From Agaribacillus aureus (lineage in GTDB: Bacteria > Bacteroidota > Bacteroidia > Cytophagales > Cyclobacteriaceae), in assembly GCA_030442055.1 (NCBI GenBank), contig JAUJEB010000014.1, forward strand, positions 97,472 to 161,471: a stretch of 64,000 nucleotides of DNA. Direction: 5' to 3'. The notes under the pieces are model-generated. The model was not told the origin of the DNA. It did no database searches and saw only the letters and a list, made by a program, of their open reading frames with translations. Position 1 is the first letter of the stretch. Every line of letters begins with the position of its first letter. Below are positions 44,321 through 54,592 of this stretch, one piece after another. A program made the translations under genes and the position numbers.

Positions 44321-46027
44321 TTAGTATCCGGGATTTTGTTGAAGCACACCATCGGAAGCTACTATTTCATCCAATGGTATGGGGAACCAATAATGTTCTT
44401 CCCTAAAGGTTTTACCTGAAAGTGCCACCTTGGGAGCAAACGTAAAAGAATCATCGGGCTCCCGGGTAATGGAAATTCCTCCGGCTTCCTGGTTTTCTAC
44501 CTCCATGGCTATTTTCCACCTTCTTACGTCAAAATACCGATGTTCTTCAAAACTAAGTTCAATTCTGCGTTCATTTTGTATATGTGATCTCATTTGATCC
44601 TGTGAAAGTCCGGTGGGAAGATCAGGCATTCCCGCCCTGTTTCTTATGGCATTAATCGCATCATATACTGATTGGTCGGGTCCTGAGGCTTCATTTTTAG
44701 CTTCCGCATAATTCAGCAAAATTTCTGCATAACGAATATACCGCCAGGGTGTTGTGCCCATATTGTTCCAATCATTTAATGTAATGTCCTCTCTGATAAA
44801 TTTACGCATCAGATAACCGGTGGGCGAGGTATTCCAGGGTTCATTGCCATCAGGACTGTCCCTACCTCCGGGGAGAAAGCTCTCGTATGCTCTATCTCTG
44901 ATCATACTTCCATTGAATACTACGGAAGCATAAAACCTGGGATCCCGATCGACATAAGGGTCTTGCGGATCATAACCGGATGCCGGATCGTCAATTGACA
45001 AACCGTTAGACATTTCAAAATCATCCACAAAATTTTGCATGGGACAATTTCCTCCCCATCCACCGGATCCGTTAGGGCCATTCATGCGTTCAATAGGAAT
45101 AGCGCGGCCACCGGAGGTACTGGTTTCAAGATAAAATCTCATAAAAATATCTTCACTAGTTTCTCGCTGTTGCAAAAATAATTGCCGATAGTTCTCTGCC
45201 GGGTCGGTATCTAAACCGGTAACCAGGCTGTATTTGTTCAAATCCATCACAGCCTGTGCAGCGTCGGCAGCGTCTTGCCATTTTTGAGGGTCATTAACCT
45301 CGTCGGTATACAAAGGACTCGCTGCATATAACAGTAACCTTGCCTTAATAGCCATGGCCGCTCCGCGGGTGGCTCTGGCACCATTGTCAGCGGGTAATAC
45401 CGCTATGGCTGCGTCGAGTTCGCTTTCTATGTAGCTTACTACCTCCGCAATTTCCTTCCGATCAAATAAATCGCTAAAATCATCGTCATCCAGAGAGGTA
45501 ACACGGTCTCCTACAATGGGAATTTCACCAAAACCTTTAAGCAGATCAAAATAGCGATTAGCTCTTATAAAGTGCAATTCTGCCACAAGCTGTTCCCTGA
45601 CTTCCTGACTAAATGGTGAATCATCGGTATCGATGTTCTCCAATGCGAGGTTTACATCCCTGATGGCCCGATATCCGCGAGCCCAGGCGGTGCTCATAAA
45701 ACCAAAATTGCTTGGGGTCATTTGTCCTCGCTGCACCAAATACGTCTGGTCATCATTACTATATACTGTTTCGTCAGACACAGAACTCCACAAAGCCCAA
45801 TGAAACCCTCTCCCAAAACCGGCCGGAGTATCATTACCGTTATGCCCCGGTTCTTTATCTGCTATTCTTATACTGGTATACAGCCCCACGACAAACGCCT
45901 CAGCCAAAGCCGGATCGGCCCATACCGCCTGGTCGGTGAGGTTAGGGCTCTCTACTTCTAAAAAATCCTTTTCACAAGCGCCTAAAAAGAAGGCGGCAAT
46001 AAATATTATTAATATGGTATTTTTCAT
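44321..46027 (-). CDS. SusD/RagB-family glycan-binding lipoprotein
   Basis: From ATG 46027 the protein has 568 residues and begins with a lipoprotein signal (MKNTILIIFIAAFFLGACEK). The reading from 46045 would overlap susC and is less likely. SusD features are the early NLTDQAVWADPALAEAF segment, TPR-like helices, and the C-terminal RYAEILLNYAEAKNE, IRNRAGMPDLP and HRYFDVRRWK blocks. It caps the SusC channel and binds the glycan at the surface. The start is 4 bases after the susC stop. Confidence 0.95.
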   Translation of the reverse strand: MKNTILIIFIAAFFLGACEKDFLEVESPNLTDQAVWADPALAEAFVVGLYTSIRIADKEPGHNGNDTPAGFGRGFHWALWSSVSDETVYSNDDQTYLVQRGQMTPSNFGFMSTAWARGYRAIRDVNLALENIDTDDSPFSQEVREQLVAELHFIRANRYFDLLKGFGEIPIVGDRVTSLDDDDFSDLFDRKEIAEVVSYIESELDAAIAVLPADNGARATRGAAMAIKARLLLYAASPLYTDEVNDPQKWQDAADAAQAVMDLNKYSLVTGLDTDPAENYRQLFLQQRETSEDIFMRFYLETSTSGGRAIPIERMNGPNGSGGWGGNCPMQNFVDDFEMSNGLSIDDPASGYDPQDPYVDRDPRFYASVVFNGSMIRDRAYESFLPGGRDSPDGNEPWNTSPTGYLMRKFIREDITLNDWNNMGTTPWRYIRYAEILLNYAEAKNEASGPDQSVYDAINAIRNRAGMPDLPTGLSQDQMRSHIQNERRIELSFEEHRYFDVRRWKIAMEVENQEAGGISITREPDDSFTFAPKVALSGKTFREEHYWFPIPLDEIVASDGVLQQNPGY

Positions 46028-46031
46028 TTTT

Positions 46032-49000
46032 TTAGAATTTGACATTCACACCTACATTAAAAATCTTTTGCTGCGGATAGAACTGACCATTTCCACTATC
46101 TCCCTCAGGATCGACATCCTCGGCCTTGGTAAAAGTGGCCACATTGAATCCACTCACGTAAATTCTGGCAGATTGAAATCCCACCTTCCCCAGGAGATCT
46201 CCGGAAATATTGTATCCTAGCTCTACGTTTTTAATTCTTAGAAATGATGTGTTTTGCAGCCAAAAATCATTCCTGTTCAACCCTCCATTGATACTTGAAG
46301 AAGTCCGTACATCTACCCTAGGATAAGTCCCATCCGGGTTATCGGGGCTCCAACGATTATCGGCCCAACTGCTAAAGAAGTTTCCTACCTCACCTGACTC
46401 AGCCAGTACATACTGCACCGACCGGCCCTGACCCTGCAGCAAAACAGTTAGATCAAAGTTTTTGTAGGATCCTCCCAAAGTGACCCCATAGATCATTTGA
46501 GGTACGTTGGTAATATCCTGACGCACCCGGTCGAGCGCCGTAATCTCTCCGTCGCCATCTACATCTCTGTACATCAAATCTCCCAATTGCTGGCCCGGCA
46601 GTGTTGGGTTGTTATCCAGATCTTCCTGGGTCTTAAACAACCCAGTAGCTTCATAAAGCAGTTCCGAGCCTAAGGGTCTCCCCTTTCTAAGCTGGTAATC
46701 CGGGGCTCCTTCTGCATCGTCCAGAAATACCACCTTGTTTTTGTTATAAGTGAAATTGGCTGTTGCAAATAACTGTACATCCCCAAATTCCTGTTGATAG
46801 TTAACCAAGGCTTCAAAACCTTTGTTTTCAACTTCCCCTATATTCTCCTGTGGAATAATGGAAGGTGCGCCCCGTTCATTCACGATACCGGAGACCAACG
46901 GTAATGATCCCTGTCTGGCAGTTAGTAAATCCTCTCGCGTTTCGCTAAAGTAATCCAATTCAATGCTGAAATGTTTAAATAAGTCCATTTCAAGGCCAAT
47001 ATCCAGCTTTCTGGCCGTCTCCCAGGTGATGGAAGGGTTAGCCAATTGATTGATAATGAATATGGGAAGCGGGGTTTGAGTTGATGAAATATAATCGGTA
47101 GGACGAAGCTGGAAAGAATTCAGGTACTGAAAGGCATCGACACGATCATTTCCTAATTCTCCATAAGATCCCCTTAGTTTAAGATTGTTAATTGCTGCAA
47201 CATCAAACCACGACTCCTCCGAGATGCGCCATCCCAATGAGACGCTGGGAAAAAATCCAAATCGATTGCCATCTGCAAAGCGGGAAGAGCCGTCATAACG
47301 GAATTGTACTTCTGCCAGGTACTTTTGATCGTAATCATAAGAGATTCTTCCGAAATAATTTCTTCTCGTAAATTTACGGCTAAACCCGCTGTTGGAACTT
47401 TGTTCGGGTTCGCCTCCCCCCAGGTTAAACTCAGGAATTTCAGCAGATAAAAATCCCGATCTGAAGGCATCGAATCGGTCCCAGTCGTCTTCTTGCTGCT
47501 CGTAAGCAACAAAGGCCTTTACAAAGTGTTTGTCAAACCCTTTTTCAAAATTAATGCTGATATTAGCCGTCTTTAGTAATTGATTGGTTTGCTGCTGGAA
47601 AAGTTCCGGTGTACCACTATCAGGCCCTCCTATTACTTCATCAAAGGTAGGTGGGTTGGTGCTGTTGTTAATTTGGTAAACCGTAAAAGGTACGCTGAAT
47701 TTTTTGGTTTTACCGAATGTTCTATCTTCGGCATAGAATCCTTTCAGCGATAGACTTTCAAAAAAGGGCAGCTTGTATTCAAAGTTCAACATAGTGTTAA
47801 GAATAGTGGATGGCTGCCTGTCAGTGCCTGGTAAATCGGATACCAAAACCAATGGGTTGGCACCAGACTCTACGCCGGGAGACGGTAATCCATTAGCGTA
47901 TCTGATTGGGATAGTTGGATAGGTTCTGTAAACCGCTCTGAATATCCCTCCGGCTCCTGTGGTAGGAAACAGACGTTCTTCCCTTCTGGCAGAGACATCC
48001 AGACCAACTTTAAGGTGCTCCGTCAAATCAAGATCAAGGTTTGTTCGAAAACTCACCTGGTCAAATTCAGTAATACCACCTTCGTAGATACTTTCCTGGT
48101 GTACCCTTCCCAGGGAAACAAAGTAAGCCATTTTTTCTCCCCCACCTCTGACAGAAAGATTCTCTGTATCCTGCAAGGCAACATTTCTGATGGAAGCATC
48201 CACCCAATTTGAATTGGGATAATTGTCGGGGTCCGAACCGTTTCTGAACAAGGCAATCTCGTCTTCTGAATAAATTTGGTTCATCCCTCCGTTGGGATTT
48301 CTGTAATAGTTGATCTCGTTGATAATCCGTGCATAAGTTGGCGCGTCCGCCATGTCGGGCAGGGTAGTTGGTTTTACAAATCCCTGGTTGTAGGAAAAGC
48401 TAAAAACCGGTTTCCCCTTCTGCCCTCTCTTTGTAGTCACTAATATAACGCCATTTGCCGCCTGCGATCCGTAAATGGCTGCTGAAGCATCCTTTAACAC
48501 AGAGATACTCTCAATGTCATTCGGATCCAGTCGCTCAAGTCCTCCAAGCCTGTTGGCAACGCCGTCAATCACCACCAACGGGTTATTATTTCCAGGGGTG
48601 CTGATACCTCTAATCCGCAATGTAGCACCATCAACTCCAGGCTCACCGGATCTGTTCAGGGCTATGACGCCAGGTACTCTGCCGGCAAAAGAACTCGAAA
48701 GGTTAGGTTGAGGACTTCTTACCAATTCTTTTCCTTTTACAGATGAGATAGATCCTGTAAGCGTTTCTTTCGATTGCTTCCCATAACCTACCACTACAAT
48801 TTCCTGCAGGCTTATCAAATCCGGCGACAATGTAATATCCAAAACTGACCTTCCACCGACCTGAATTTCCTCCGATATGTAGCCGATGAAACTGAATACC
48901 AGAACAGCGTCTTTAGCCGCTGTCAGGGTGTACTTTCCATCATTGTCAGTGATCGTGCCAGTGCTGGAGTTCTTTACCAGAACGTTTACGCCCGGTAATG

Positions 49001-49139
49001 CTTCTCCTGTGGATAAATCTTTTACAACACCCGTAATAGTTCCGGAAGTTTCCTGACTATGCGCAATAGGTACGGATATCAGTAATGCTGCCGCAAAGGT
49101 GAAGATTAAATAATAAATACTAGGTAAATTTTGCATCAT
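46032..49139 (-). CDS. SusC/RagA TonB-dependent outer membrane transporter
   Basis: The 1035-residue protein has a signal peptide and a carboxypeptidase-regulatory-like domain (about residues 32-110, GVVKDLSTGEALPGVNVLV). The SusC-type plug comes next (LQEIVVVGYGKQSKETLTGS, NPLVVIDGVA, GSQAANGVILVTTK), then a 22-strand barrel ending in VGVNVKF. No TonB box is marked before the plug beyond the IVVVGYG stretch. It imports oligosaccharides with its SusD partner directly downstream. Confidence 0.96.
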   Translation of the reverse strand: MMQNLPSIYYLIFTFAAALLISVPIAHSQETSGTITGVVKDLSTGEALPGVNVLVKNSSTGTITDNDGKYTLTAAKDAVLVFSFIGYISEEIQVGGRSVLDITLSPDLISLQEIVVVGYGKQSKETLTGSISSVKGKELVRSPQPNLSSSFAGRVPGVIALNRSGEPGVDGATLRIRGISTPGNNNPLVVIDGVANRLGGLERLDPNDIESISVLKDASAAIYGSQAANGVILVTTKRGQKGKPVFSFSYNQGFVKPTTLPDMADAPTYARIINEINYYRNPNGGMNQIYSEDEIALFRNGSDPDNYPNSNWVDASIRNVALQDTENLSVRGGGEKMAYFVSLGRVHQESIYEGGITEFDQVSFRTNLDLDLTEHLKVGLDVSARREERLFPTTGAGGIFRAVYRTYPTIPIRYANGLPSPGVESGANPLVLVSDLPGTDRQPSTILNTMLNFEYKLPFFESLSLKGFYAEDRTFGKTKKFSVPFTVYQINNSTNPPTFDEVIGGPDSGTPELFQQQTNQLLKTANISINFEKGFDKHFVKAFVAYEQQEDDWDRFDAFRSGFLSAEIPEFNLGGGEPEQSSNSGFSRKFTRRNYFGRISYDYDQKYLAEVQFRYDGSSRFADGNRFGFFPSVSLGWRISEESWFDVAAINNLKLRGSYGELGNDRVDAFQYLNSFQLRPTDYISSTQTPLPIFIINQLANPSITWETARKLDIGLEMDLFKHFSIELDYFSETREDLLTARQGSLPLVSGIVNERGAPSIIPQENIGEVENKGFEALVNYQQEFGDVQLFATANFTYNKNKVVFLDDAEGAPDYQLRKGRPLGSELLYEATGLFKTQEDLDNNPTLPGQQLGDLMYRDVDGDGEITALDRVRQDITNVPQMIYGVTLGGSYKNFDLTVLLQGQGRSVQYVLAESGEVGNFFSSWADNRWSPDNPDGTYPRVDVRTSSSINGGLNRNDFWLQNTSFLRIKNVELGYNISGDLLGKVGFQSARIYVSGFNVATFTKAEDVDPEGDSGNGQFYPQQKIFNVGVNVKF

Positions 49140-49400
49140 TAGGATCTTTTATTTTTTATTAAACATGTTTTAAAGGAATGAAAGTTTAGCGGCAGATATG
49201 GGAGACTATCATGCAAATAGGGGTTGTAAATTATTCAAGGCCCCATTTGTTTACCACCAGGAAATTACATTATTCTCAATAAGACCCGGGATATAATGCA
49301 ATTATTACAAAAGTATGAGAGAAACATTCACACAATCACAATGCAATGGCATGATATTGCTTGAATAGTTTTTACTTTGTCTGGCAGGGCGGTAGAAAAA
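49140..49400 (-). promoter_or_regulatory. SusC promoter region
   Basis: This 261-base gap between HTCS and susC should hold the susC promoter. On the minus strand TACTTTTG (49308-49315) matches the Bacteroidota -7 pattern TAnnTTTG. TTG-containing sequence near 49333-49345 could be the -33 element. That would give a leader of roughly 160 bases. The HTCS regulator would bind upstream of it. Confidence 0.35.
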
Positions 49401-52400
49401 TCAGGCCGTAATCTTCTGCTCTTTCAGATAGTCTGAGGGGGTTTTACCAAACTGGTTTTTAAAACAATCTCTGAAGTATCTTACACTATTGAACCCCACG
49501 TCATACGAAACCTGGGCAATAGAGCTTTGACCCTGACGAAGTAACTGGGCAGCGGCTTTCAAGCGGATTGATCTTATAAATTCCGAAGGCGACTCGTCAG
49601 TAAGCATCTTAATTTTTCGGTACAATGTGGGCTGCGACATGCATAAAGCATCCATAAGTTCCTTCACGCCAAATGCTTCGTTTGACAAATTATCTTCCAC
49701 AGCCAACATAGCATTTTTCAAGAACGTTTCATCTTCCGGTGTTACATCAATGTTACTGGGTTGAAGTGTTATATTTTTACTGTAATATTCTTTCAACCGC
49801 GCCCGATTCTCAATGAGCCGGCTAACTTTCGCTTTCAAGAGCTCTGCGTTAAACGGTTTTGTAAGATAATCATCGGCACCCATCGATATTCCTTCAATCT
49901 TGTGTTGGTCACTTGTTTTGGCAGTCAGAAACAATACAGGTATGTGGGAGGTATCAATTGTATCTTTCAACTGCCGACAAAAATCTATGCCGTCCATTTC
50001 TGGCATCATGATATCACTCACAATAGCGTCAGGGGCTTCTTTCACAGCCAATTCAAATCCATTTTTTCCATTGTCGGCTTCAAGGATAAGATAATTATCC
50101 TGAAATATAGATTTAATATAGGCTCTGATATCATGATTATCTTCCACCAGTAATAGTGTGGCTATATTTTTGTTTTCGGATCCCTTCTGTATATCAGACG
50201 CCTTTTCTATTTGAGCCGGAGGATTGTAATGAATCCGGTGCACAAATTCATCAGGTGCAAAGTCCAACTGCCCGTCATTAAAATGACTTTTTCCTAATGG
50301 GAATCTTAAGGTGATTTTAGTAGAAATGCCTTTTTGGCTTGAAACGCTGACACTTCCATTATGCAAATCAACAAGATCCTTTACCAATGCCAGGCCGATG
50401 CCGGTTCCCATCACATCTACGGTATCCGATTCTATCACCTGATAGTAGCGATCAAATATTTGATCCATATGCTCCGGCGCTATTCCTTTTCCGCTGTCTG
50501 CCACCTGTATTTCACAGTACCCCGGCATAAAATCACCTGCACTCAAGTTATTGTCCGCAACCTTTTTGATGGTAATATCAATTTTACCTTTGCGAGGTGT
50601 ATATTTGAATGCATTTGAAATAAGATTGTAAAGAATAATCTCAAAATGATTACGGTCAAACCATAACAATATTTCATCTTCCTTACTTTCAAATGTAAAC
50701 TCGATCTTATCAATCCTGGCGGCTTCTGAAAAAGAATCATAGATGGTCTGCGCAAAACTTACAATATTATTTTCTGTAGCCTTTAGTTGTAAATGACCAC
50801 TCTCCGCTTTTCTGAATTCCATTAATTGATTTACGAGGTTCAGGAGCCTATGCGCGTGATTGTATATGAAGGTTAGCTTTTTAAGTATTGCCGGATGGAA
50901 GTTCCCTTTGTGGATCAAATCACGTAATGGATCAATGACCAAAGTCAGCGGTGTACGAAATTCATGGGAGACATTGGTGAAAAATTTGAACTTTAAATCA
51001 TAGACTTCAGATAGTTTTTGCCTTTCCATTCTTTCCATCTCAAGCCTGTTTTGTAGCGCCACCTTGTTTAATTTATATTTTCTGGATGCATATAACGCCA
51101 CTGCAATTACCAGCATATACAAAGTATAAGCCCACCAGGTTTTCCATGGAGCAGGCGAGATCGCTATCTTCAGGTTCCTGGGAGGCGAAGTCCAATTTAA
51201 ACCATCATAGGAAGCCATCACACTAAAAATATATTCACCCGGGGGAAGCGTCGTGTAAGTAGCACTGACCTGGGCACCGACATAGTTCCAATCTTTCTCA
51301 ATTCCTGCAAGCCGATAGGCATATTGCACTTTACGGGGACGGGCAAAGCCCAGCGCTGTATAATCAATAGTAAATACAGACTGTTGATAATTTAGAGAAA
51401 TTTGACCGTTCTTGTGAAATTCACTATACAGGATGACATTTTTATCATCGGTGGGTTTGATTTCTTTGTTAAAAATCCGAAGACCTTCCAGGGCTACATC
51501 AGGAGGGTCTAATGAACTGTTGTACATTGACGAAGGGTCAAAATAAACCAATCCGTTAAGGCTCCCAAAATAGATAGTCCCTGAACTGCTTTTTAGCCAG
51601 GATCCATTATTAAAAACAGAGCCGGGCAATCCGTCATTGGTGTCAAAATTTTTAAAACGTTCCTTTTTAAGATTAAATCTGGAAATTCCGTTATTGGTAG
51701 TAATCCAGAAATTGCCATGTGAGTCGGGTACTATGGCATGAACCGTATTATTAGCCAACCCATGTTTTTCGGTATAGATTTTAATTTTTTTGCTATCAGG
51801 AGAAAATTTCACAAGCCCGGATCCATAGGTACCCAACCATATATTTCCAACCGAATCTTCACATATGGAAAAAATAGTGTTGTAATTACTCGCAGCATTC
51901 TCAAGCCCATCTATCCAGAAGTTTGCGAACTTTCCATTGTAAAACTGATTAAACCCATTTTGGTAAGTACCTATCCATAACCGGCCTTTTTTATCCTCAT
52001 AGATAGACCTGATGTCATTACCGCTAATTTTACTGTTAGCCGTTGTATATCTTCTAAAATGCCCGCTTTCATTGTCAAACAGGTTTAACCCACCCTGATT
52101 GGTACCAAGCCAAAGGTTACCCTTACTATCGGGAAAAATCACTCTGACATCATTGCTGCCAAGGCTGGAAGTATCTGTTTTACTATGTTGATATCTTTTA
52201 AACGTCTGATTTTTGGGGTCAAAACGATTGAGACCACCGGCATAAGTTCCGAACCAAAGCCTGCCATTTAGATCTCTGGCTGCAGAGAGTATGGCATGAT
52301 CACTGATACTATTTTGGTCAGCGGGTGTGTGATCATAATAGGATAACGATTTGGCCTTTACGTCGTAAAAATTAACACCGCCGCCATCGGTGCCAATCCA

Positions 52401-53525
52401 AATGTTTCCATCAGCATCCTCACAAAGCCCCCAAACCTTCTTATGAGTCAACGTATTGACTAATGAAGGTATTCGTTGTATGGTGTTAAAAAACCTTGGG
52501 TGGGCGCTGACAAAATTTATCCCATCTCCGTACGTACCAATCCACATATTTTTTTCCTGATCCTGAAAAAAGGTGGTCACGGTCCGATAGCTTAAACTAC
52601 CCTGCGACTCCATGGCTTTATAGCGATCGTAGTGGTATCCGGGGTTTTGGACAGAATCCAATAATATTCTTAATAAGCCTGACTGTTGGGTTCCTACCCA
52701 CAATGAACGATGATCATCTATGAAAAGGGAGAGTATCTTTTTATCTTTCAAGGAAAATGGTTCAAATTTACGGTTGGTTAGATCAAGAGTACCCATTCCG
52801 CCACCATCGGTGCTAATCCAGAGCCGGTTGGGAGAATCAACCACCATCGAAGTGATAGGATTTCCAGGGAGGCTATTTTCATCATTTTCCACATTTTTCA
52901 GCCACTCGAACTTTTGGGTCTCTCTATCCAAAATTAATAACCCATTCCCAGTACCAATGATTATATTATCATCGCCGGCCTCTAATATTACGTTAACGGA
53001 AAAATTCAAGTCAGAAAAAGGCTTCACAAACTGGAGGTTATTGATTACAATATTAAAGTACTCCAGTTCATTGGTCGTTTCCGACAAAATCGCCAAACCT
53101 CTGGTAGTGCCCACCCACAATGTACCATGACGGTCTTCATAAACTGTCTGAACAGTGGTATTCTTTTCCCCTTTGAAGTGCACAAACCGATCCAGGGTTC
53201 GGTCATACATTTCCAGGCCTCCTTCGGTTGCCACCCATAATCTGCCTTTACGATCTTCTAATAAATCACGAATAGCGTTACTGACAATACTTCCCGATAT
53301 AGCGGGGTCGTGCCGGTAAACAACGAAATCATGGCCATTATATCTATTCAAACCATCATCTGTACCAATCCATATATAGCCTTTCTTATCCTGAATGACG
53401 CATTGTACCAAACCGTTGGAGAGGCCTTCTTCCAATGAAATATGTTTGAACTTCAGGTCTTCCAACCATTGGCTGTGACTCTGTATAGAGAGAAAAAGCA
53501 GGAAAGTTAGTAGTATTTGTCTCAA
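49401..53525 (-). CDS. Hybrid two-component system sensor-regulator (HTCS) of the PUL
   Basis: The 1374-residue protein has a signal peptide. A long periplasmic sensor of about 12-14 regulator propeller repeats follows (patterns such as KGYIWIGTDDGLNRYNG, RGRLWVATEGGLEMY, GNLWLGTNQGGLNLF) and a Y_Y_Y domain near residues 720-785. One transmembrane helix sits near 800-820. The histidine kinase has SHEFRTPLTL (His near 853) and GTGIGLALVKDL. The receiver domain has SDIMMPEMDG (Asp near 1173), and an AraC-type helix-turn-helix closes the protein (SMSQ-like recognition helix, then GFNSVRYFRDCFKNQFGKTP). It senses a glycan fragment and switches on susC and the hydrolases. Confidence 0.96.
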   Translation of the reverse strand: MRQILLTFLLFLSIQSHSQWLEDLKFKHISLEEGLSNGLVQCVIQDKKGYIWIGTDDGLNRYNGHDFVVYRHDPAISGSIVSNAIRDLLEDRKGRLWVATEGGLEMYDRTLDRFVHFKGEKNTTVQTVYEDRHGTLWVGTTRGLAILSETTNELEYFNIVINNLQFVKPFSDLNFSVNVILEAGDDNIIIGTGNGLLILDRETQKFEWLKNVENDENSLPGNPITSMVVDSPNRLWISTDGGGMGTLDLTNRKFEPFSLKDKKILSLFIDDHRSLWVGTQQSGLLRILLDSVQNPGYHYDRYKAMESQGSLSYRTVTTFFQDQEKNMWIGTYGDGINFVSAHPRFFNTIQRIPSLVNTLTHKKVWGLCEDADGNIWIGTDGGGVNFYDVKAKSLSYYDHTPADQNSISDHAILSAARDLNGRLWFGTYAGGLNRFDPKNQTFKRYQHSKTDTSSLGSNDVRVIFPDSKGNLWLGTNQGGLNLFDNESGHFRRYTTANSKISGNDIRSIYEDKKGRLWIGTYQNGFNQFYNGKFANFWIDGLENAASNYNTIFSICEDSVGNIWLGTYGSGLVKFSPDSKKIKIYTEKHGLANNTVHAIVPDSHGNFWITTNNGISRFNLKKERFKNFDTNDGLPGSVFNNGSWLKSSSGTIYFGSLNGLVYFDPSSMYNSSLDPPDVALEGLRIFNKEIKPTDDKNVILYSEFHKNGQISLNYQQSVFTIDYTALGFARPRKVQYAYRLAGIEKDWNYVGAQVSATYTTLPPGEYIFSVMASYDGLNWTSPPRNLKIAISPAPWKTWWAYTLYMLVIAVALYASRKYKLNKVALQNRLEMERMERQKLSEVYDLKFKFFTNVSHEFRTPLTLVIDPLRDLIHKGNFHPAILKKLTFIYNHAHRLLNLVNQLMEFRKAESGHLQLKATENNIVSFAQTIYDSFSEAARIDKIEFTFESKEDEILLWFDRNHFEIILYNLISNAFKYTPRKGKIDITIKKVADNNLSAGDFMPGYCEIQVADSGKGIAPEHMDQIFDRYYQVIESDTVDVMGTGIGLALVKDLVDLHNGSVSVSSQKGISTKITLRFPLGKSHFNDGQLDFAPDEFVHRIHYNPPAQIEKASDIQKGSENKNIATLLLVEDNHDIRAYIKSIFQDNYLILEADNGKNGFELAVKEAPDAIVSDIMMPEMDGIDFCRQLKDTIDTSHIPVLFLTAKTSDQHKIEGISMGADDYLTKPFNAELLKAKVSRLIENRARLKEYYSKNITLQPSNIDVTPEDETFLKNAMLAVEDNLSNEAFGVKELMDALCMSQPTLYRKIKMLTDESPSEFIRSIRLKAAAQLLRQGQSSIAQVSYDVGFNSVRYFRDCFKNQFGKTPSDYLKEQKITA

Positions 53526-53870
53526 ATAGTTCCCGATTTAGTTGTAAGATTCCCTTTAACAAAATTAATTATTAAATCCGGACAAAAGAACCTTCCCGTC
53601 ATTTTTTAGGGTTATGCAACCTTCCCAATAAAAATAAGAACATTTACGGCGGAAGCGATCTGAGAAAAAATAGAAGGGTGGGCTACGCAAGCGTGTTGAA
53701 ACGTTAATGCATTTCAACATTGAATTGCGCATCCCCCATAAATTCTATCATAAAAGCAGTGCTGTTTAAAAGAGATGTTCCGCTGACATGAAATTGTCAG
53801 TCTTTGATGGTATTTTCTTCATCAACGAATTTAACTTGTTCATTGATCCCCGCATGAGACTATGTATTAA
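53526..53870. other. Intergenic region upstream of the HTCS gene
   Basis: This 345-base stretch has no gene. It has two inverted repeats: TGTTGAAA (53694-53701) with TTTCAACA (53712-53719), and CTGACA (53783-53788) with TGTCAG (53795-53800). The first is about 170-195 bases before the HTCS start and could be a regulator site. The second is near the end of the minus-strand gene upstream and could help termination. Confidence 0.45.
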
Positions 53871-54416
53871 CTAATGCTTCTTTTCATTTACTAAATAACT
53901 AAAGCACTCCAACGTAAACTGCAGTTGGCTACCTTTTATTTTTATTTCATCTACTTTTTCAAATCCCTGGTATATTGTAAAATCATAGGCTTGCCCAGGA
54001 GGCTCAAAAACCGTTATTTCCAACTCCAACGGCTGTGTCACCTGCTTGCCTGCCAGCCATCCGGTTACTTCGATCCAGTCTTTTTGGTTATGGAATTCCT
54101 GGCTACGTGAAAGGTGCATTGTATGTATTCCAAATTCTTCCTCGGGTGCAGCTTTGATAAGAAATTCCGTAATCTCTTTTACCAAACCAACAAAAATATT
54201 TCCATTATTTTCAAAAACCGTGAGTACAGAGGAACTGTCTACCGGTTGTTCTCCATTTCGAAATTCGTATGTGAATTCCCCGAGTGTTATACGTCCAGGC
54301 AAAAAATTTACCTCCTGTAAATCATAGTTGATAAAATCCTCCCTGGCAATTTGTTCCTGACCATATAGTGCTGCTTTAAAAGAAAAAATAATAAAAAATG
54401 CTAAGATTATCTTCAT
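53871..54416 (-). CDS. Small secreted protein of unknown function
   Basis: From ATG 54416 the protein has 181 residues with a clear signal peptide (MKIILAFFIIFSFKAALYGQ). The frame extends upstream to 54548, but those residues do not look like part of the protein. The mature part is beta-rich (LPGRITLGEFTYEFRNGEQ, SSVLTVFENNGNIFVGLV, LELEITVFEPPGQAYDFTI). No family is recognised. A GGGGGAC-type repeat lies 113-130 bases upstream and is shared with the next gene, so the two may be co-regulated. Confidence 0.65.
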   Translation of the reverse strand: MKIILAFFIIFSFKAALYGQEQIAREDFINYDLQEVNFLPGRITLGEFTYEFRNGEQPVDSSSVLTVFENNGNIFVGLVKEITEFLIKAAPEEEFGIHTMHLSRSQEFHNQKDWIEVTGWLAGKQVTQPLELEITVFEPPGQAYDFTIYQGFEKVDEIKIKGSQLQFTLECFSYLVNEKKH

Positions 54417-54528
54417 GAAGATTTGATCTATTGGTAAAAAAATAATTAAAACAGTTATTAATATCGTTTCCCGATAATAATAATTAACACCCCAAAAATC
54501 AAACAAAAAAATCCGTAATAAAAATGCT

Positions 54529-54546
54529 GTCCCCCATTTGTCCTCC
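54529..54546 (-). promoter_or_regulatory. GGGGGAC-type direct repeat upstream of the small secreted protein
   Basis: The plus strand reads GTCCCCCATTTGTCCTCC, so on the gene strand two 7-base units GGAGGAC and GGGGGAC lie 11 bases apart. A third partial unit GTCCCTG follows at 54553-54559. The same 18-base element, with 15 identical positions, lies upstream of the TPR regulator gene. Confidence 0.5.
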
Positions 54547-54592
54547 ACATAAGTCCCTGATTTTTATATAATCCCTGGGAAACAATATCTAC

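Noticed and set aside
34711..53710. GCAAGCGTGTT shared by the gaps near 34711 and 53690
   Set aside because: The shared stretch is only about 11 bases and its flanks differ, so chance is the simplest explanation.
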